DNA of 64,000 nt, taken from assembly GCF_000374185.1 (NCBI RefSeq), contig NZ_KB910518.1:1730546-1794545 (forward strand), written 5' to 3'. Of the stretch, positions 1-9,197 are shown in pieces; within the stretch, counting starts at the first letter, position 1, and each line of letters begins with the position of its first letter. The stretch is from Paenibacillus sp. HW567 (GTDB taxonomy: Bacteria > Bacillota > Bacilli > Paenibacillales > Paenibacillaceae). Under the pieces are notes generated by a model. That model was not told the origin of the DNA. It made no database searches and worked only from the letters and a program-made list of their open reading frames with translations. The translations under genes were made by a program, and so were the position numbers.

Positions 1-50
1 AAATCCGGGCCAACTATGCCAGCTATCAGGCGCAATTGGAGAGCTACTAA
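1..50 (+). CDS. aroC: 3' end of chorismate synthase (partial)
   Basis: Only the last 15 codons and the TAA stop (48-50) are inside the window; they read IRANYASYQAQLESY. The next gene (aroB) starts two bases after the stop, as in the aroC-aroB-aroH order of Bacillales. The identity rests on position plus a short C-terminus that is compatible with chorismate synthase. The enzyme converts 5-enolpyruvylshikimate-3-phosphate to chorismate. Confidence 0.65.
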   Translation, partial: IRANYASYQAQLESY

Positions 51-52
51 TT

Positions 53-1156
53 ATGCGCAGCATAACAGTAAGCTTAGGTGAACGCTCCTATCCGATTCAT
101 ATCGGCAGCGGCCTGCTGCGTGAAATCGGCGGCAGATGCGTGGAAGCGGGATTTCCGCTCCGCAGTCCAATCCTGGTTGTCAGTGACAGCGAAGTCGGCC
201 CACGCTATCTGCCAATGGTCGAAGCTTCGCTCCGGGAGCGCGGCTACACGGTGGTTAGCCATGTTATCCCGGCAGGCGAAGCCTCCAAATCGCTGGCTGT
301 ATATGAAGAGGTTATTACAACCGCAATTCAGGCCGGTCTGGACCGCAGCTCAGCAGTACTGGCGCTTGGAGGTGGCGTAGTGGGGGATTTGGCGGGTTTT
401 GTAGCTGCATCCTATATGCGGGGAATAGGCTTTATTCAGATGCCCACCACTATTCTTGCCCATGACAGCAGCGTAGGCGGCAAAGTGGCGGTCAATCATC
501 CGCTGGCGAAAAATATGATCGGAGCCTTCTATCAGCCTGCAATGGTGCTGTATGATCTGGACACCTTAAGTACACTTCCGCCGCGCCAGGTCGCTTCGGG
601 ACTGGCTGAGGTAGTGAAGCACGGTCTGATTCTGGACCGCGAATTTGCGTACTGGTGCCGTGGGCATGCAAGTGAACTGCTTGCCCTGAACCCTGAGGCG
701 CTCGGCTTCGCCCTGGAACGTGGCTGCGCGATTAAGGCCGCAGTGGTAGGCAATGACGAACGCGAGCACGGGCAAAGGGCAATTCTGAACCTGGGACATA
801 CGATCGGTCATGCGATTGAGGCGGTTGGAGGGTACGGCGTATTTCTCCACGGCGAAGCCATTGCTATCGGCATGGCCGGTTCGGCGCTTCTCGCAGCTAA
901 GCTTGGCCGCGACCAGGCGATTTATGAGGATACTGTTTCCATGCTGTCTGCACTCTCGCTGCCGGTAAGACTGCCTGCGCAGTACAGCGAGGACGAGCTG
1001 ATGGAAGCAATGATGCACGACAAGAAGTTCAAGGAAGGCAAGATGACCTTTGTCGTACCGGATTCCATCGGGGCCGTCAGCATCGTGAATGAGGTGCAGC
1101 AGAGTGCTGTGCGAGAAGTTCTCGCGCAGCTTAAGAAGGAGGGAAGCCCGTGGTGA
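53..1156 (+). CDS. aroB: 3-dehydroquinate synthase
   Basis: This 367-residue protein has the usual family length. It converts DAHP to 3-dehydroquinate in the cytoplasm, the second shikimate-pathway step, using NAD and a divalent metal. Visible signatures are LGGGVVGDLAGFVAASYMRG (about residues 104-123), the PTTILAHDSSVGGKVAVNH segment, and the metal-ligand histidines in LNLGHTIGHAIE (about 246-257) and FLHGEA. The ATG at 53 has GGAGAG upstream at 38-43. The gene lies between aroC and aroH with almost no spacing, so it is co-transcribed. The 3' end overlaps aroH by 7 nt. Confidence 0.96.
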   Translation: MRSITVSLGERSYPIHIGSGLLREIGGRCVEAGFPLRSPILVVSDSEVGPRYLPMVEASLRERGYTVVSHVIPAGEASKSLAVYEEVITTAIQAGLDRSSAVLALGGGVVGDLAGFVAASYMRGIGFIQMPTTILAHDSSVGGKVAVNHPLAKNMIGAFYQPAMVLYDLDTLSTLPPRQVASGLAEVVKHGLILDREFAYWCRGHASELLALNPEALGFALERGCAIKAAVVGNDEREHGQRAILNLGHTIGHAIEAVGGYGVFLHGEAIAIGMAGSALLAAKLGRDQAIYEDTVSMLSALSLPVRLPAQYSEDELMEAMMHDKKFKEGKMTFVVPDSIGAVSIVNEVQQSAVREVLAQLKKEGSPW

Positions 1157-1521
1157 ACCGGGGAATACGCGGTGCTACAACCGTAGTCCATAATGAGGAA
1201 AACGAGATTTTGCGTGAGACGGTTGTGCTGCTTCGGGAGATTGTTGAGCGCAATGATGTGATCGCCGAGGATATATGCAGTGTGTGGATTACTGTAACGG
1301 GTGATTTGGATGCCACCTTTCCGGCAAGAGCCATTCGTGAGATTGAAGGCTGGGAATGGGTGCCGTTGATGTGCTCTGTAGAAATTCCTGTCAAGGGCGG
1401 GCTGCCGAAGTGCATCCGGCTGATGGTGCAGGTGAACACGGAGAAATCACAGCGGGAGATCCGCCATGTCTATCTGAATGAGGCCCAGAGGCTTCGTCCC
1501 GATCTCTCACAGAAGAAGTAA
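1150..1521 (+). CDS. aroH: Chorismate mutase, AroH type
   Basis: This 123-residue monofunctional chorismate mutase converts chorismate to prephenate for Phe and Tyr. The N-terminal RGIRGATTV supplies the catalytic Arg, MCSVEIPV holds the active-site Cys/Glu strand, and KCIRLMVQVN carries the second catalytic Arg, all as in the trimeric B. subtilis AroH fold. The C-terminus IRHVYLNEAQRLRPDLS is the family ending. The start is a GTG at 1150, or possibly the next GTG at 1153; either overlaps the aroB stop, indicating translational coupling. It is the last gene before the trp leader region. Confidence 0.95.
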   Translation: MVNRGIRGATTVVHNEENEILRETVVLLREIVERNDVIAEDICSVWITVTGDLDATFPARAIREIEGWEWVPLMCSVEIPVKGGLPKCIRLMVQVNTEKSQREIRHVYLNEAQRLRPDLSQKK

Positions 1522-1565
1522 CAAATTCATTGTGCGGGGTTGCCATTATCTATCCCCATCATGTA

Positions 1566-1650
1566 TAGTGTAGTTAGCCGAGTGAAGCAGAGTTTAGTTT
1601 AGCTGAGATGAGTATAGTTGAGCAGAGTGCAGAATTTTAGTTGAGTACAG
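1566..1650 (+). promoter_or_regulatory. TRAP (MtrB) binding site in the trpE leader
   Basis: On the sense strand there is a run of TAG/GAG triplets: 1566, 1571, 1575, 1580, then with exact 5-nt spacing at 1590, 1595, 1600, 1605, 1610, 1615, 1620 and 1625, followed by CAG 1630, TAG 1638, GAG 1643 and CAG 1648. This is the hallmark of the site bound by the 11-subunit trp RNA-binding attenuation protein. TRAP wraps (G/U)AG repeats spaced by 2-3 nt when it is loaded with tryptophan. The location before trpE fits Trp-dependent repression. mtrB itself is not in the window. Confidence 0.85.
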
Positions 1651-1683
1651 GCATACCATACGTAATGCAATTCTCTTTTTTTT
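1651..1683 (+). promoter_or_regulatory. Candidate attenuator hairpin overlapping the TRAP site
   Basis: GCATAC (1651-1656) can pair with GTAATGC (1662-1668) with one bulged A. AGAATT at 1631-1636, inside the TRAP site, is complementary to AATTCT at 1669-1674, and an eight-T run follows. The outer pairing would make a terminator directly adjacent to the T tract, while TRAP binding would block it. A further perfect 7-bp hairpin lies at 1695-1712. These are pairings seen by eye; the regulatory logic is inference. Confidence 0.35.
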
Positions 1684-1800
1684 GGAATACCCTTTAGTGC
1701 AGGTTTGCACTATAGCTGTATTCTGTTATGGGAGAAGTGTATTTTTAGATCTTGGTATTATGTCGCTCATTTGCGCTTTTTCACATACTTACTTCCATTA

Positions 1801-1825
1801 ACCTCTACTTCGGTAGAGGTTTTTC
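1801..1825 (+). terminator. Intrinsic terminator in the trp leader
   Basis: An 8-bp perfect stem, ACCTCTAC (1801-1808) and GTAGAGGT (1813-1820), carries a TTCG tetraloop and is followed by a T run. It sits about 50 nt upstream of the trpE start and downstream of the TRAP repeats, so it is the most obvious attenuation terminator of the trp operon. Confidence 0.75.
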
Positions 1826-1870
1826 TGTGTTTCGGACAATATAAACCTATATCCCAAGGAGGTATCCCAA

Positions 1871-3424
1871 GTGACGAATCCAAGAGTAGAAGAAGTGCTG
1901 ATCTTATCGCGGGAATATAATCTGATTCCTGTAGTGAAAACGCTGCTCGCTGATATGGAGACGCCGATCCGGCTGTTCCAGCGTTTTGCCGGGCAGGACC
2001 GGGCATTTTTACTGGAAAGTGTAGAAGGCGGGATACAGTGGGCGCGGTATTCTTTTATCGGCAGTGACCCGTTCCTGATGATCTCCGGCAAAAAAGGTGT
2101 GATCCATGTCGAGGTCGGCGGTGAGAAGAAACGTCTGCTCGGCAAACCGATCGAGGAGCTTAAGGCGCTGCTGCGCTCCTACCGCAGTCCCAAGTTGGCC
2201 GAGATGCCTCCTTTTACAGGCGGTGCCATTGGATTCTTCGGGTACGACCTCCTGCAGTATTATGAGAAGCTGTCCGCGCATGCGGTGGATGACTTGAACA
2301 TGGATGATATCCGCTTTATGTTCTGTGACCGCATCATTGTGTTTGATCATGTGAAGCAGCAGATTCTACTGGTGGGCAACCTGCACATCAAGGACGGCGA
2401 TACGGATTCCGATATCCGCGCAGGCTATGAAGAGCTTAGCCAGCGCTTAGAGAACATGGCGGAAGAGCTTCAAAAGGAAGGGCCGAAGGAAAACGTCAAC
2501 CGGCGCAGCATTCCCCAGGACATCGAGCTTGGCGAGATTCATTCGAACCTCACCAAGGAGCAATATATGGGCAATGTAGAGCGGGCTAAGGAGTATATAC
2601 GGGCGGGCGATATTTTTCAGGTGGTGCTGTCGCAGCGTCTGCATATAGAAACCGAAGTTTCTCCCCTTCACGTGTACCGGATGCTGCGGACCCTGAACCC
2701 TTCACCGTATATGTATTATCTGAAAATGGATGAGGAGATCATCGTCGGCACTTCCCCGGAGGCGCTGGTCAAGGTGGACGGAAGCCGGGTAGAGACACGG
2801 CCGATTGCCGGAACGCGGCCGCGGGGCGCGAATGAAGCGGAGGATCGAACACTGGTTGCAGAACTGCTGGAGGATGAGAAGGAACGGGCGGAGCATCTGA
2901 TGCTGGTCGATCTGGGCCGCAATGATCTGGGTCGGGTATCGAAGTTCGGTACGGTCAAATGTGATTCTTTTATGGAAATTGAGAAGTACTCGCATGTAAT
3001 GCACATGGTTTCCAATGTATCAGGTACCCTTGACACAGGTAAAGATTTCTTCGATGCCTTCCTCTCATGTCTGCCGGCCGGTACCGTCTCGGGTGCGCCT
3101 AAGCTGCGGGCGATGGAAATTATCGCCGAACTGGAGCAGGAAGCAAGAGGCGCGTATGCCGGAGCGATTGGGTATCTCGGATTCTCAGGAAATATGGACT
3201 CCTGCATCACCATTCGGACCATTATTTTTCGTAAAGGGCGGGCTTATGTGCAGGCGGGAGCGGGGATTGTCTGGGATTCGGTTCCAGAGAAGGAATACGA
3301 GGAAACGGTCAATAAGGCCAAAGCGATGCTGAAGGCCATCCGGATGGCGGAAGCGATGTTCCCGGTTGAAGTGAAAGAGAAGCAGGTCATCAATCAGGAT
3401 TACATGTACGAATATACGCCTTGA
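1871..3424 (+). CDS. trpE: Anthranilate synthase component I
   Basis: This 517-residue protein forms anthranilate from chorismate with ammonia from a TrpG/PabA glutamine amidotransferase. No trpG is in this operon, as in B. subtilis, where the folate-operon pabA product serves both. The N-terminal part carries the Trp feedback-site elements LLESVEGG and RYSFIG. The chorismate-binding C-terminal half carries GTSPEALVKVDG, RPIAGTRPRG, DLGRNDLGRV and PAGTVSGAPKLRAMEI. The start is GTG at 1871, with a strong AAGGAGGT at 1856-1863. First gene of trpEDCFBA, downstream of the TRAP/terminator leader. Confidence 0.97.
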   Translation: MTNPRVEEVLILSREYNLIPVVKTLLADMETPIRLFQRFAGQDRAFLLESVEGGIQWARYSFIGSDPFLMISGKKGVIHVEVGGEKKRLLGKPIEELKALLRSYRSPKLAEMPPFTGGAIGFFGYDLLQYYEKLSAHAVDDLNMDDIRFMFCDRIIVFDHVKQQILLVGNLHIKDGDTDSDIRAGYEELSQRLENMAEELQKEGPKENVNRRSIPQDIELGEIHSNLTKEQYMGNVERAKEYIRAGDIFQVVLSQRLHIETEVSPLHVYRMLRTLNPSPYMYYLKMDEEIIVGTSPEALVKVDGSRVETRPIAGTRPRGANEAEDRTLVAELLEDEKERAEHLMLVDLGRNDLGRVSKFGTVKCDSFMEIEKYSHVMHMVSNVSGTLDTGKDFFDAFLSCLPAGTVSGAPKLRAMEIIAELEQEARGAYAGAIGYLGFSGNMDSCITIRTIIFRKGRAYVQAGAGIVWDSVPEKEYEETVNKAKAMLKAIRMAEAMFPVEVKEKQVINQDYMYEYTP

Positions 3425-3449
3425 TTATAATCGTTAGGAGGAGACAGCA

Positions 3450-4490
3450 ATGGATGCAAGCCAATTGATACAATCAGGTATCGCAAGTCTAATTGAGGGC
3501 CATAATCTTACCCGTCCGCAGGCGCGTGAGATAATGGGGACGATTATGGAAGGAGCGGCTTCCCCTGCGCAGATTGGCGCGCTGCTGACTGCACTGCGGA
3601 TCAAGGGGGAGACCGTTGATGAGATCACCGGCTTCGCAGAAGCAATGCGGGGATTCGGCACGCATGTGGTTACAGAACGCTCACAACTGCTGGATACTTG
3701 CGGAACGGGCGGCTCCGGTATTCATAAGTTCAATATTTCCACCGCCTCGGCCATCATTTCTTCCGCAGCTTCCGTAAGAGTGGCGAAGCACGGCAACCGT
3801 TCCGCCTCCGGGCGGGCGGGCAGCGCCGATGTGCTGGAGGCGCTTGGCGTCAACATTCATCTGGATGCGGAGCAGGCCCGGCAGTGTCTGGACAGCATCG
3901 GCATCTGCTTCCTGTTCGCACAGATTTATCATCCGTCGATGAAGCATGCGGCAGCTCCCCGGAGAGAGCTTGGCGTACGTACGGTGTTCAATATGCTCGG
4001 CCCGCTGACGAATCCGGCAGGGGCTGACCGCCAGTTGATGGGAATCTACGACAGAGACAAAACAGAGATTGTGGCAAGCGTGCTGAAAGAGCTCGGTTCA
4101 AAGCGGGCGATGATTGTCAGCAGTCTGGACGGTTTGGATGAAATCAGCATTTCGGCACCTACACAGGTGTCCGAACTGAAAAATGGTGTTGTAACCACCT
4201 ACGAGATTACACCGCAGGCGCTGGGGCTCAGCACGCATCCGCTTGAGGATGTGCTGGGCGGAGATGCGGCGGAGAATGCTGCGATTATTATGGGAGTCCT
4301 GCGGGGGGAGCTTAATCCTTACCGTGACATTGTACTGGCCAATGCGGGTGCGTGCATTTATGTTGCCGGACTGGCTGAGACTTTACAAGAGGGTGTAGAT
4401 AAAGCGGGAGAAGTAGTGGATTCCGGTGCGGCGCTGCAGAAGCTGGAACAGCTAAAAGCCATGACGAAGGAGCTTGAATATGTATCTTGA
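3450..4490 (+). CDS. trpD: Anthranilate phosphoribosyltransferase
   Basis: This 346-residue enzyme transfers the phosphoribosyl group of PRPP to anthranilate. The glycine-rich PRPP loop DTCGTGGSGIHKFNISTA (about residues 80-97) and VAKHGNRSASGRAGSADVLE are present, as is the GPLTNPAG segment. The ATG at 3450 is preceded by GGAGGAGA. It follows trpE by 25 nt. Its stop lies inside the first codons of trpC, consistent with translational coupling. Confidence 0.97.
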   Translation: MDASQLIQSGIASLIEGHNLTRPQAREIMGTIMEGAASPAQIGALLTALRIKGETVDEITGFAEAMRGFGTHVVTERSQLLDTCGTGGSGIHKFNISTASAIISSAASVRVAKHGNRSASGRAGSADVLEALGVNIHLDAEQARQCLDSIGICFLFAQIYHPSMKHAAAPRRELGVRTVFNMLGPLTNPAGADRQLMGIYDRDKTEIVASVLKELGSKRAMIVSSLDGLDEISISAPTQVSELKNGVVTTYEITPQALGLSTHPLEDVLGGDAAENAAIIMGVLRGELNPYRDIVLANAGACIYVAGLAETLQEGVDKAGEVVDSGAALQKLEQLKAMTKELEYVS

Positions 4491-5310
4491 CCGGATTGTC
4501 GCCACCAAAATCAAAGAAGTAGAAGCCTTAAGCCAAACCTTTTCTTTGGAGGAAATCAAACGTCAAATTGCAGCAATGCCGCCTACAAAAGGGTTCCGCA
4601 ATGCGCTTACGCATTCCCGTAACCGGTCGATGGGGCTGATTGCCGAGGTGAAGAAGGCATCGCCTTCCAAAGGCCTAATTCGTGCCGATTTCGATCCGGT
4701 ATCCATTGCCAAGGGATATGAAGCGGGCGGAGCCGATTGCTTGTCTGTCCTGACGGATAAGGATTACTTTCAAGGCAGCGGCGCTTATTTGCAGCAGGTC
4801 AGAGCGGCGGTAGGCCTGCCGCTGCTGCGCAAGGATTTCATCATTGACGAACGGCAAATCTATGAAGCGCGTCTGCTTGGAGCCGATGCCATACTGCTGA
4901 TTGCAGCAATTCTTACGTCTGAGCAGTTAATTGCATTCACGGATACCGCAGCAGCGCTCGGACTCGATATCCTGATTGAGGTACATGACCGCAGCGAACT
5001 GGAAACGGTGCTGGCTACCGGAAAGGCGCAGCATCCTGGCGTGCTGCTGGGCATCAACAACCGCAATCTCCGCACGTTCGAAACGGCGCTTGCCACTACA
5101 GCGGAGCTTGCCGCATTGCTCCCGGCGGGTGTTCCCGTCATCAGTGAGAGCGGAATAACCGGACCGGCAGATATCGAATATCTGAGAACTACCGGCGCTA
5201 TAGGTGTCCTGGTGGGAGAGTACCTGATGCGCAAGCCGGATGTCGAACAGGCTGTGAATGAGCTGCTGGGTCCGCTGCCCGAAGGGAAGGACCGTGTCAC
5301 TCATGGCTGA
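4480..5310 (+). CDS. trpC: Indole-3-glycerol-phosphate synthase
   Basis: This TIM-barrel enzyme of 276 residues closes CdRP to indole-3-glycerol phosphate. Diagnostic segments are GLIAEVKKASPSKGLI (catalytic Glu/Lys), LRKDFIIDERQIYEARLLGA, IEVHDRSEL, INNRNLRTF and VISESGI. The ATG at 4480 is preferred over the in-frame TTG at 4474 because GAAGGAGC at 4466-4473 is correctly spaced and the family begins M-Y-L-D-(R/K)-I. It overlaps trpD by 11 nt and trpF by 8 nt. Confidence 0.95.
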   Translation: MYLDRIVATKIKEVEALSQTFSLEEIKRQIAAMPPTKGFRNALTHSRNRSMGLIAEVKKASPSKGLIRADFDPVSIAKGYEAGGADCLSVLTDKDYFQGSGAYLQQVRAAVGLPLLRKDFIIDERQIYEARLLGADAILLIAAILTSEQLIAFTDTAAALGLDILIEVHDRSELETVLATGKAQHPGVLLGINNRNLRTFETALATTAELAALLPAGVPVISESGITGPADIEYLRTTGAIGVLVGEYLMRKPDVEQAVNELLGPLPEGKDRVTHG

Positions 5311-5983
5311 TACAATGGTAAAAATCTGTGGACTTCAGGACGTTGAAGTGCTAAAATCTATGAAGCGATTACCTCTGGATTTTGTCGGGTTTGTATTTGC
5401 TGAGAGCCGCCGCAAGGTAAGCCCTGAGCGTGCGGCAAAGCTTGTTGCCGAGCTTGCCGGCTGGGAGAACGGGAACCCTCCGCTTGCCGCAGGAGTGTTT
5501 GTGAATCCTACATTGGCGGAGCTGGAGGAGCTTCTAACCACCGTGAGGCTGGATGTGATCCAACTGCATGGTCAGGAGAGCGCGGAATATTGCCGGGCTG
5601 TTAGAGAGGCTTTTCCACAGGTTCAGGTATGGAAGGCTCTATCTGTGGCAGGAATTGCGGGAGAGGCCGCTGCAGGCGGCTCCGATGATCTGAAGCCCTA
5701 TGCCGGGGCCGTCGACGCCGTGCTGCTGGATACATACGATCCGTCAGGCAGCGGCGGGTCCGGCCGGACCTTTGACTGGGAGAAGATTCCGGCTTATCAA
5801 CAGGCAGCCGCTGCGTACGGCCTGCCTTTATTTATAGCCGGCGGACTGCACCCGGATAATGTGCATGAGCTGCTGGAGGGCTATGCACCATATGGAGTAG
5901 ATGTCTCTAGCGGAGTAGAGAGCGATGGAATAAAGGATATCGTCAAAATCACAGCTTTTGTGGAAAGGGTGAAGCAATCATGA
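5303..5983 (+). CDS. trpF: Phosphoribosylanthranilate isomerase
   Basis: This 226-residue TIM-barrel isomerase acts between TrpD and Trp[11 protein letters not shown] near the N-terminus holds the catalytic Cys. [20 protein letters not shown] holds the catalytic Asp and the phosphate-binding Gly-rich loop, and [11 protein letters not shown] and [10 protein letters not shown] complete the phosphate site. The ATG at 5303 gives [10 protein letters not shown], matching the family N-terminus; the longer upstream reading lies in the trpC 3' end and is rejected. It is a separate gene, not fused to trpC. Its stop overlaps the trpB ATG in ATGA. Confidence 0.95.
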   Translation: MADTMVKICGLQDVEVLKSMKRLPLDFVGFVFAESRRKVSPERAAKLVAELAGWENGNPPLAAGVFVNPTLAELEELLTTVRLDVIQLHGQESAEYCRAVREAFPQVQVWKALSVAGIAGEAAAGGSDDLKPYAGAVDAVLLDTYDPSGSGGSGRTFDWEKIPAYQQAAAAYGLPLFIAGGLHPDNVHELLEGYAPYGVDVSSGVESDGIKDIVKITAFVERVKQS

Positions 5984-7176
5984 TACAAGTACCGGACAAG
6001 AATGGACGTTTTGGTTCTTTTGGAGGCCGCTTCGTTCCTGAAACCTTGATGAATGCGCTTATTGAGCTGGAGGAGGCTTACCGCAAATATTCGGCTGATC
6101 CGGTTTTTCAGAAGGAAGTAGATTATTTGCTCAAGCAATATTCCGGGCGGGAGACACCGCTGTATTATGCGGAGCGCCTCAGCAAGCGTCTGGGTGAAGC
6201 CAAAATATATTTGAAACGTGAAGACCTCAACCATACAGGTGCTCATAAAATCAACAATGCAATCGGTCAGGGCATTCTCGCCAAAATGATGGGCAAAACC
6301 AAGGTCATTGCCGAAACCGGCGCAGGCCAGCACGGCGTGGCGACGGCTACAGTGGCAGCGCTGCTGGGAATGGAGTGCAAGGTATTCATGGGAGAAGAGG
6401 ACACGCGCCGCCAGGCGCTGAACGTCTTCCGCATGAAGCTGCTGGGAGCAGAAGTCATCCCGGTAACCTCCGGCTCCCGGACCCTTAAGGATGCAGGAAA
6501 CGAAGCGCTCCGTTACTGGGTCAGCAACGTGGAGGATACGTTCTACGTACTCGGTTCTGCCGTGGGACCACACCCGTATCCGATGATGGTCCGCAATTTC
6601 CAGCGGATTATCGGCGATGAGACGCGGCGCCAGATTCTTGAAGCTGAGGGAAGGCTCCCGGATCTGCTGGTAGCGGCAGTGGGCGGCGGAAGCAATGCGA
6701 TCGGCATGTTCTATCCGTTCATGGAGGATGAACAGGTCGCCATGATCGGAGTAGAGGCTGCCGGCAAAGGCGTAGATACTCCATTCCATGCAGCCACCAT
6801 GAGCAAAGGCACCCAGGGAGTGTTCCAGGGCTCGCTCAGCTATCTGCTGCAGGATGAGCATGGACAGGTTCAGGAGGCGCATTCCATTTCGGCGGGTCTG
6901 GATTATCCCGGAGTTGGCCCGGAGCATTCCTATCTCAAGGACATTCACCGGGCACAATATGTGCCGGTTACGGATAAGGAAGCGCTGGATGCGCTGGAGC
7001 TGCTGTGTGTTACAGAGGGCATTATTCCGGCGCTTGAATCCGCTCATGCGATTGCCCATGTCGTGAAGCTTGGACCAACCCTGACGAAGGACGATATCGT
7101 GGTTATTTGCTTGTCGGGACGCGGAGACAAAGACGTTGAGTCGATCATGGCCTACACAGAAAGGGCGGGGAAGTGA
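5980..7176 (+). CDS. trpB: Tryptophan synthase beta subunit
   Basis: This 398-residue PLP enzyme condenses indole and serine to Trp. The PLP lysine lies in [18 protein letters not shown] (about residues 86-103), the phosphate loop in [12 protein letters not shown], and the catalytic-loop Glu in [14 protein letters not shown]. The C-terminus keeps [17 protein letters not shown] overlap with trpF and TGATG overlap with trpA indicate coupled translation and stoichiometric alpha/beta production. Confidence 0.98.
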   Translation: MIQVPDKNGRFGSFGGRFVPETLMNALIELEEAYRKYSADPVFQKEVDYLLKQYSGRETPLYYAERLSKRLGEAKIYLKREDLNHTGAHKINNAIGQGILAKMMGKTKVIAETGAGQHGVATATVAALLGMECKVFMGEEDTRRQALNVFRMKLLGAEVIPVTSGSRTLKDAGNEALRYWVSNVEDTFYVLGSAVGPHPYPMMVRNFQRIIGDETRRQILEAEGRLPDLLVAAVGGGSNAIGMFYPFMEDEQVAMIGVEAAGKGVDTPFHAATMSKGTQGVFQGSLSYLLQDEHGQVQEAHSISAGLDYPGVGPEHSYLKDIHRAQYVPVTDKEALDALELLCVTEGIIPALESAHAIAHVVKLGPTLTKDDIVVICLSGRGDKDVESIMAYTERAGK

Positions 7177-7997
7177 TGACAACCGAAACAACGAACCGGA
7201 TGGATTTGACCTTTCGTAAGCTGAAGGAAGGGGGGCGGACGGCACTCATTCCTTTCCTGACGGTAGGAGACCCTGATCTTGAGACGACCCTTGATATTAT
7301 CGCTGAACTGGAAGCGGCGGGTGCGGATATTCTGGAGCTGGGCGTCCCATACTCCGATCCGCTTGCGGACGGGCCGGTCATTCAGCGTGCTTCTTCCAGA
7401 GCGCTGCGCGGCAATATCCATTTGCGCACCTGTATGGAAACGGCCCTGAAGGCCCGGCAGGCGGGCAGCAAGCTGCCTTTTATTCTGTTCACCTACTATA
7501 ATCCGGTCATGCAGATGGGGCTGGACAGCTTCTTTGCTGCGCTGGATGCCCATGAGATCAGCGGCCTGATTATTCCCGATCTGCCGGTGGAGGAGTCGGA
7601 GGAGATGCGTGAGCGCAGCCGCGCTGCCGGGGTGAATCTCATTCCGCTTGTGGCGCCTACCTCCAGCGAACGCATCGCCAGAATCGTGTCCGGCGCCAGC
7701 GGCTTTGTATACTGTGTATCTTCGCTGGGTGTAACGGGGGAGCGCTCCAGCTTTCATGCCGGAGTAGAGGAATTTATCGCATCTGTCCGCCAGGCTACGG
7801 ACCTTCCTGTGGCGGTAGGCTTTGGCATTTCCACCGGGGAGCAGGTGGCCCGTTTTGCCCGTATCTGCGACGGTGTAGTGGTAGGCAGCGCAATCGTCCG
7901 CAAGGTGGAGGATGTCATTCCGCTGCTGGACAATCCTGCCACCCGAAGTGAAGGGCTGTTGCAAATTCGTGAATTTGTGGCACAATTAAGACCATAA
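7176..7997 (+). CDS. trpA: Tryptophan synthase alpha subunit
   Basis: This 273-residue TIM barrel cleaves indole-3-glycerol phosphate and channels indole to TrpB. DILELGVPYSDPLADGPVIQ contains the catalytic Glu and Asp, and IIPDLPVEES and VAVGFGIS are family segments. The ATG at 7176 (TGATG with the trpB stop) is preferred; a GTG at 7173 would add one residue. It is the last trp gene; hisC follows after 56 nt. Confidence 0.96.
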   Translation: MTTETTNRMDLTFRKLKEGGRTALIPFLTVGDPDLETTLDIIAELEAAGADILELGVPYSDPLADGPVIQRASSRALRGNIHLRTCMETALKARQAGSKLPFILFTYYNPVMQMGLDSFFAALDAHEISGLIIPDLPVEESEEMRERSRAAGVNLIPLVAPTSSERIARIVSGASGFVYCVSSLGVTGERSSFHAGVEEFIASVRQATDLPVAVGFGISTGEQVARFARICDGVVVGSAIVRKVEDVIPLLDNPATRSEGLLQIREFVAQLRP

Positions 7998-8053
7998 CGC
8001 TCTGCTGTCAGGGCTGAAGCAGTTCTACTATTTATGGAGAGTGAGGACCGTTC

Positions 8054-9151
8054 ATGAATCCGAAACCAAATATCGTTAACCTCCCTGTATACAAGCCCGG
8101 GAAGCCTATCGAGGAGGTCAAGAAGGAGCTTGGCTTAGACGATGTTATTAAGCTGGCCTCCAATGAGAACCCATACGGGTCATCACCGAGCGCAAGAGCC
8201 GCCATCGTAGCGGAGCTCGACAATCTGTATCTGTACCCCGACGGTTCGGCTGCCGAATTGACGGCGGCAGTAGCCGCTCACCTTGGAGTGCAGAGCGACA
8301 ACATTATTTTTGGCTGCGGCTCCGATGAGGTTATCGCCTTGATAGCCCGTGCGTTCTTCCTGCCGGGAGACGAGACTATAATGGCGGATCAGACCTTTTC
8401 TGTATATAAAAGCAATGCCGAAATTGAAGGTGCGGTCTCCATAGAAGTGCCGCTTGCAGAAGGTACGCATGATCTGGACGCTATGCTGGCCCGGGTGACC
8501 GACCGTACCAAAGTGATCTGGATCTGCAATCCCAATAATCCAACCGGAACCATTGTGCCGGAGAAGGCGCTGATCAAATTCCTGAACGCGGTTCCTGCCG
8601 GAGTGATGGTTGTTCTGGATGAGGCGTATTCCGAGTATGTGACCGATCCTTCCTATTCGAATGGAATCAAGCTGCTGGACGCTTATCCCAATCTGGTTGT
8701 ACTGCGGACGTTCTCCAAAATCTACGGTTTGGCAGCACTTCGCATCGGCTATGGCGTGGCAAGCCCGCAGATTATTTCCCTGATTAACAAGGTTCGTGAG
8801 CCGTTCAATACAACGCGTCTGGCGCAGGTTGGAGCTTTGGCTGCACTGGCAGACCAGGAGTATGTACAGGAATGCCGCCGCCTGAACAGTGCGGGCATCG
8901 TGCAGCTTCAGGATGAATTCAAACGGCTGGGCCTGGCTTCTTTCCCGGCGCATGGCAATTTCATCATGGTGGATGTGCAGAAGCCGGCAGTTGAGGTATT
9001 TGATGCCTTGCTGCGGCGAGGGATTATTATCAGAGCGGGACATCAGCTCTACCCGACCTATATTCGTGCTACTGTCGGATCTGCGGAGCAGAATAAGGCA
9101 TTTATCGCTGCTCTGGAGCAGGTGCTTCAGGAACAGGAAGTGCGGGCCTAA
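8054..9151 (+). CDS. hisC: Histidinol-phosphate aminotransferase
   Basis: This 365-residue fold-type I PLP aminotransferase carries the PLP lysine in RTFSKIYGLAALRIGYG. WICNPNNPTGT and VVLDEAYSEY are family motifs. In Bacillales the enzyme at this position serves His biosynthesis and also transaminates prephenate-derived keto acids for Phe and Tyr, which explains its place between trpA and tyrA. The ATG at 8054 is preceded by GGAGAGTGAGG. No other his gene is nearby. Confidence 0.95.
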   Translation: MNPKPNIVNLPVYKPGKPIEEVKKELGLDDVIKLASNENPYGSSPSARAAIVAELDNLYLYPDGSAAELTAAVAAHLGVQSDNIIFGCGSDEVIALIARAFFLPGDETIMADQTFSVYKSNAEIEGAVSIEVPLAEGTHDLDAMLARVTDRTKVIWICNPNNPTGTIVPEKALIKFLNAVPAGVMVVLDEAYSEYVTDPSYSNGIKLLDAYPNLVVLRTFSKIYGLAALRIGYGVASPQIISLINKVREPFNTTRLAQVGALAALADQEYVQECRRLNSAGIVQLQDEFKRLGLASFPAHGNFIMVDVQKPAVEVFDALLRRGIIIRAGHQLYPTYIRATVGSAEQNKAFIAALEQVLQEQEVRA

Positions 9152-9197
9152 GGGCGCCTGCAAGACGAATTCATAGAAGGCAGGTAGTTCAAAGAAC

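Noticed and set aside
1705-1920. Trp leader peptide in the trp operon leader
   Set aside because: Only two Trp codons, TTG start without ribosome site, and the frame runs through the terminator into trpE. TRAP repeats explain regulation better.
5881-7245. Long minus-strand open frame (454 codons) opposite trpB
   Set aside because: It lies antisense to a fully conserved trpB, has no ribosome site and no family-like pattern; long antisense frames are common with this codon use.
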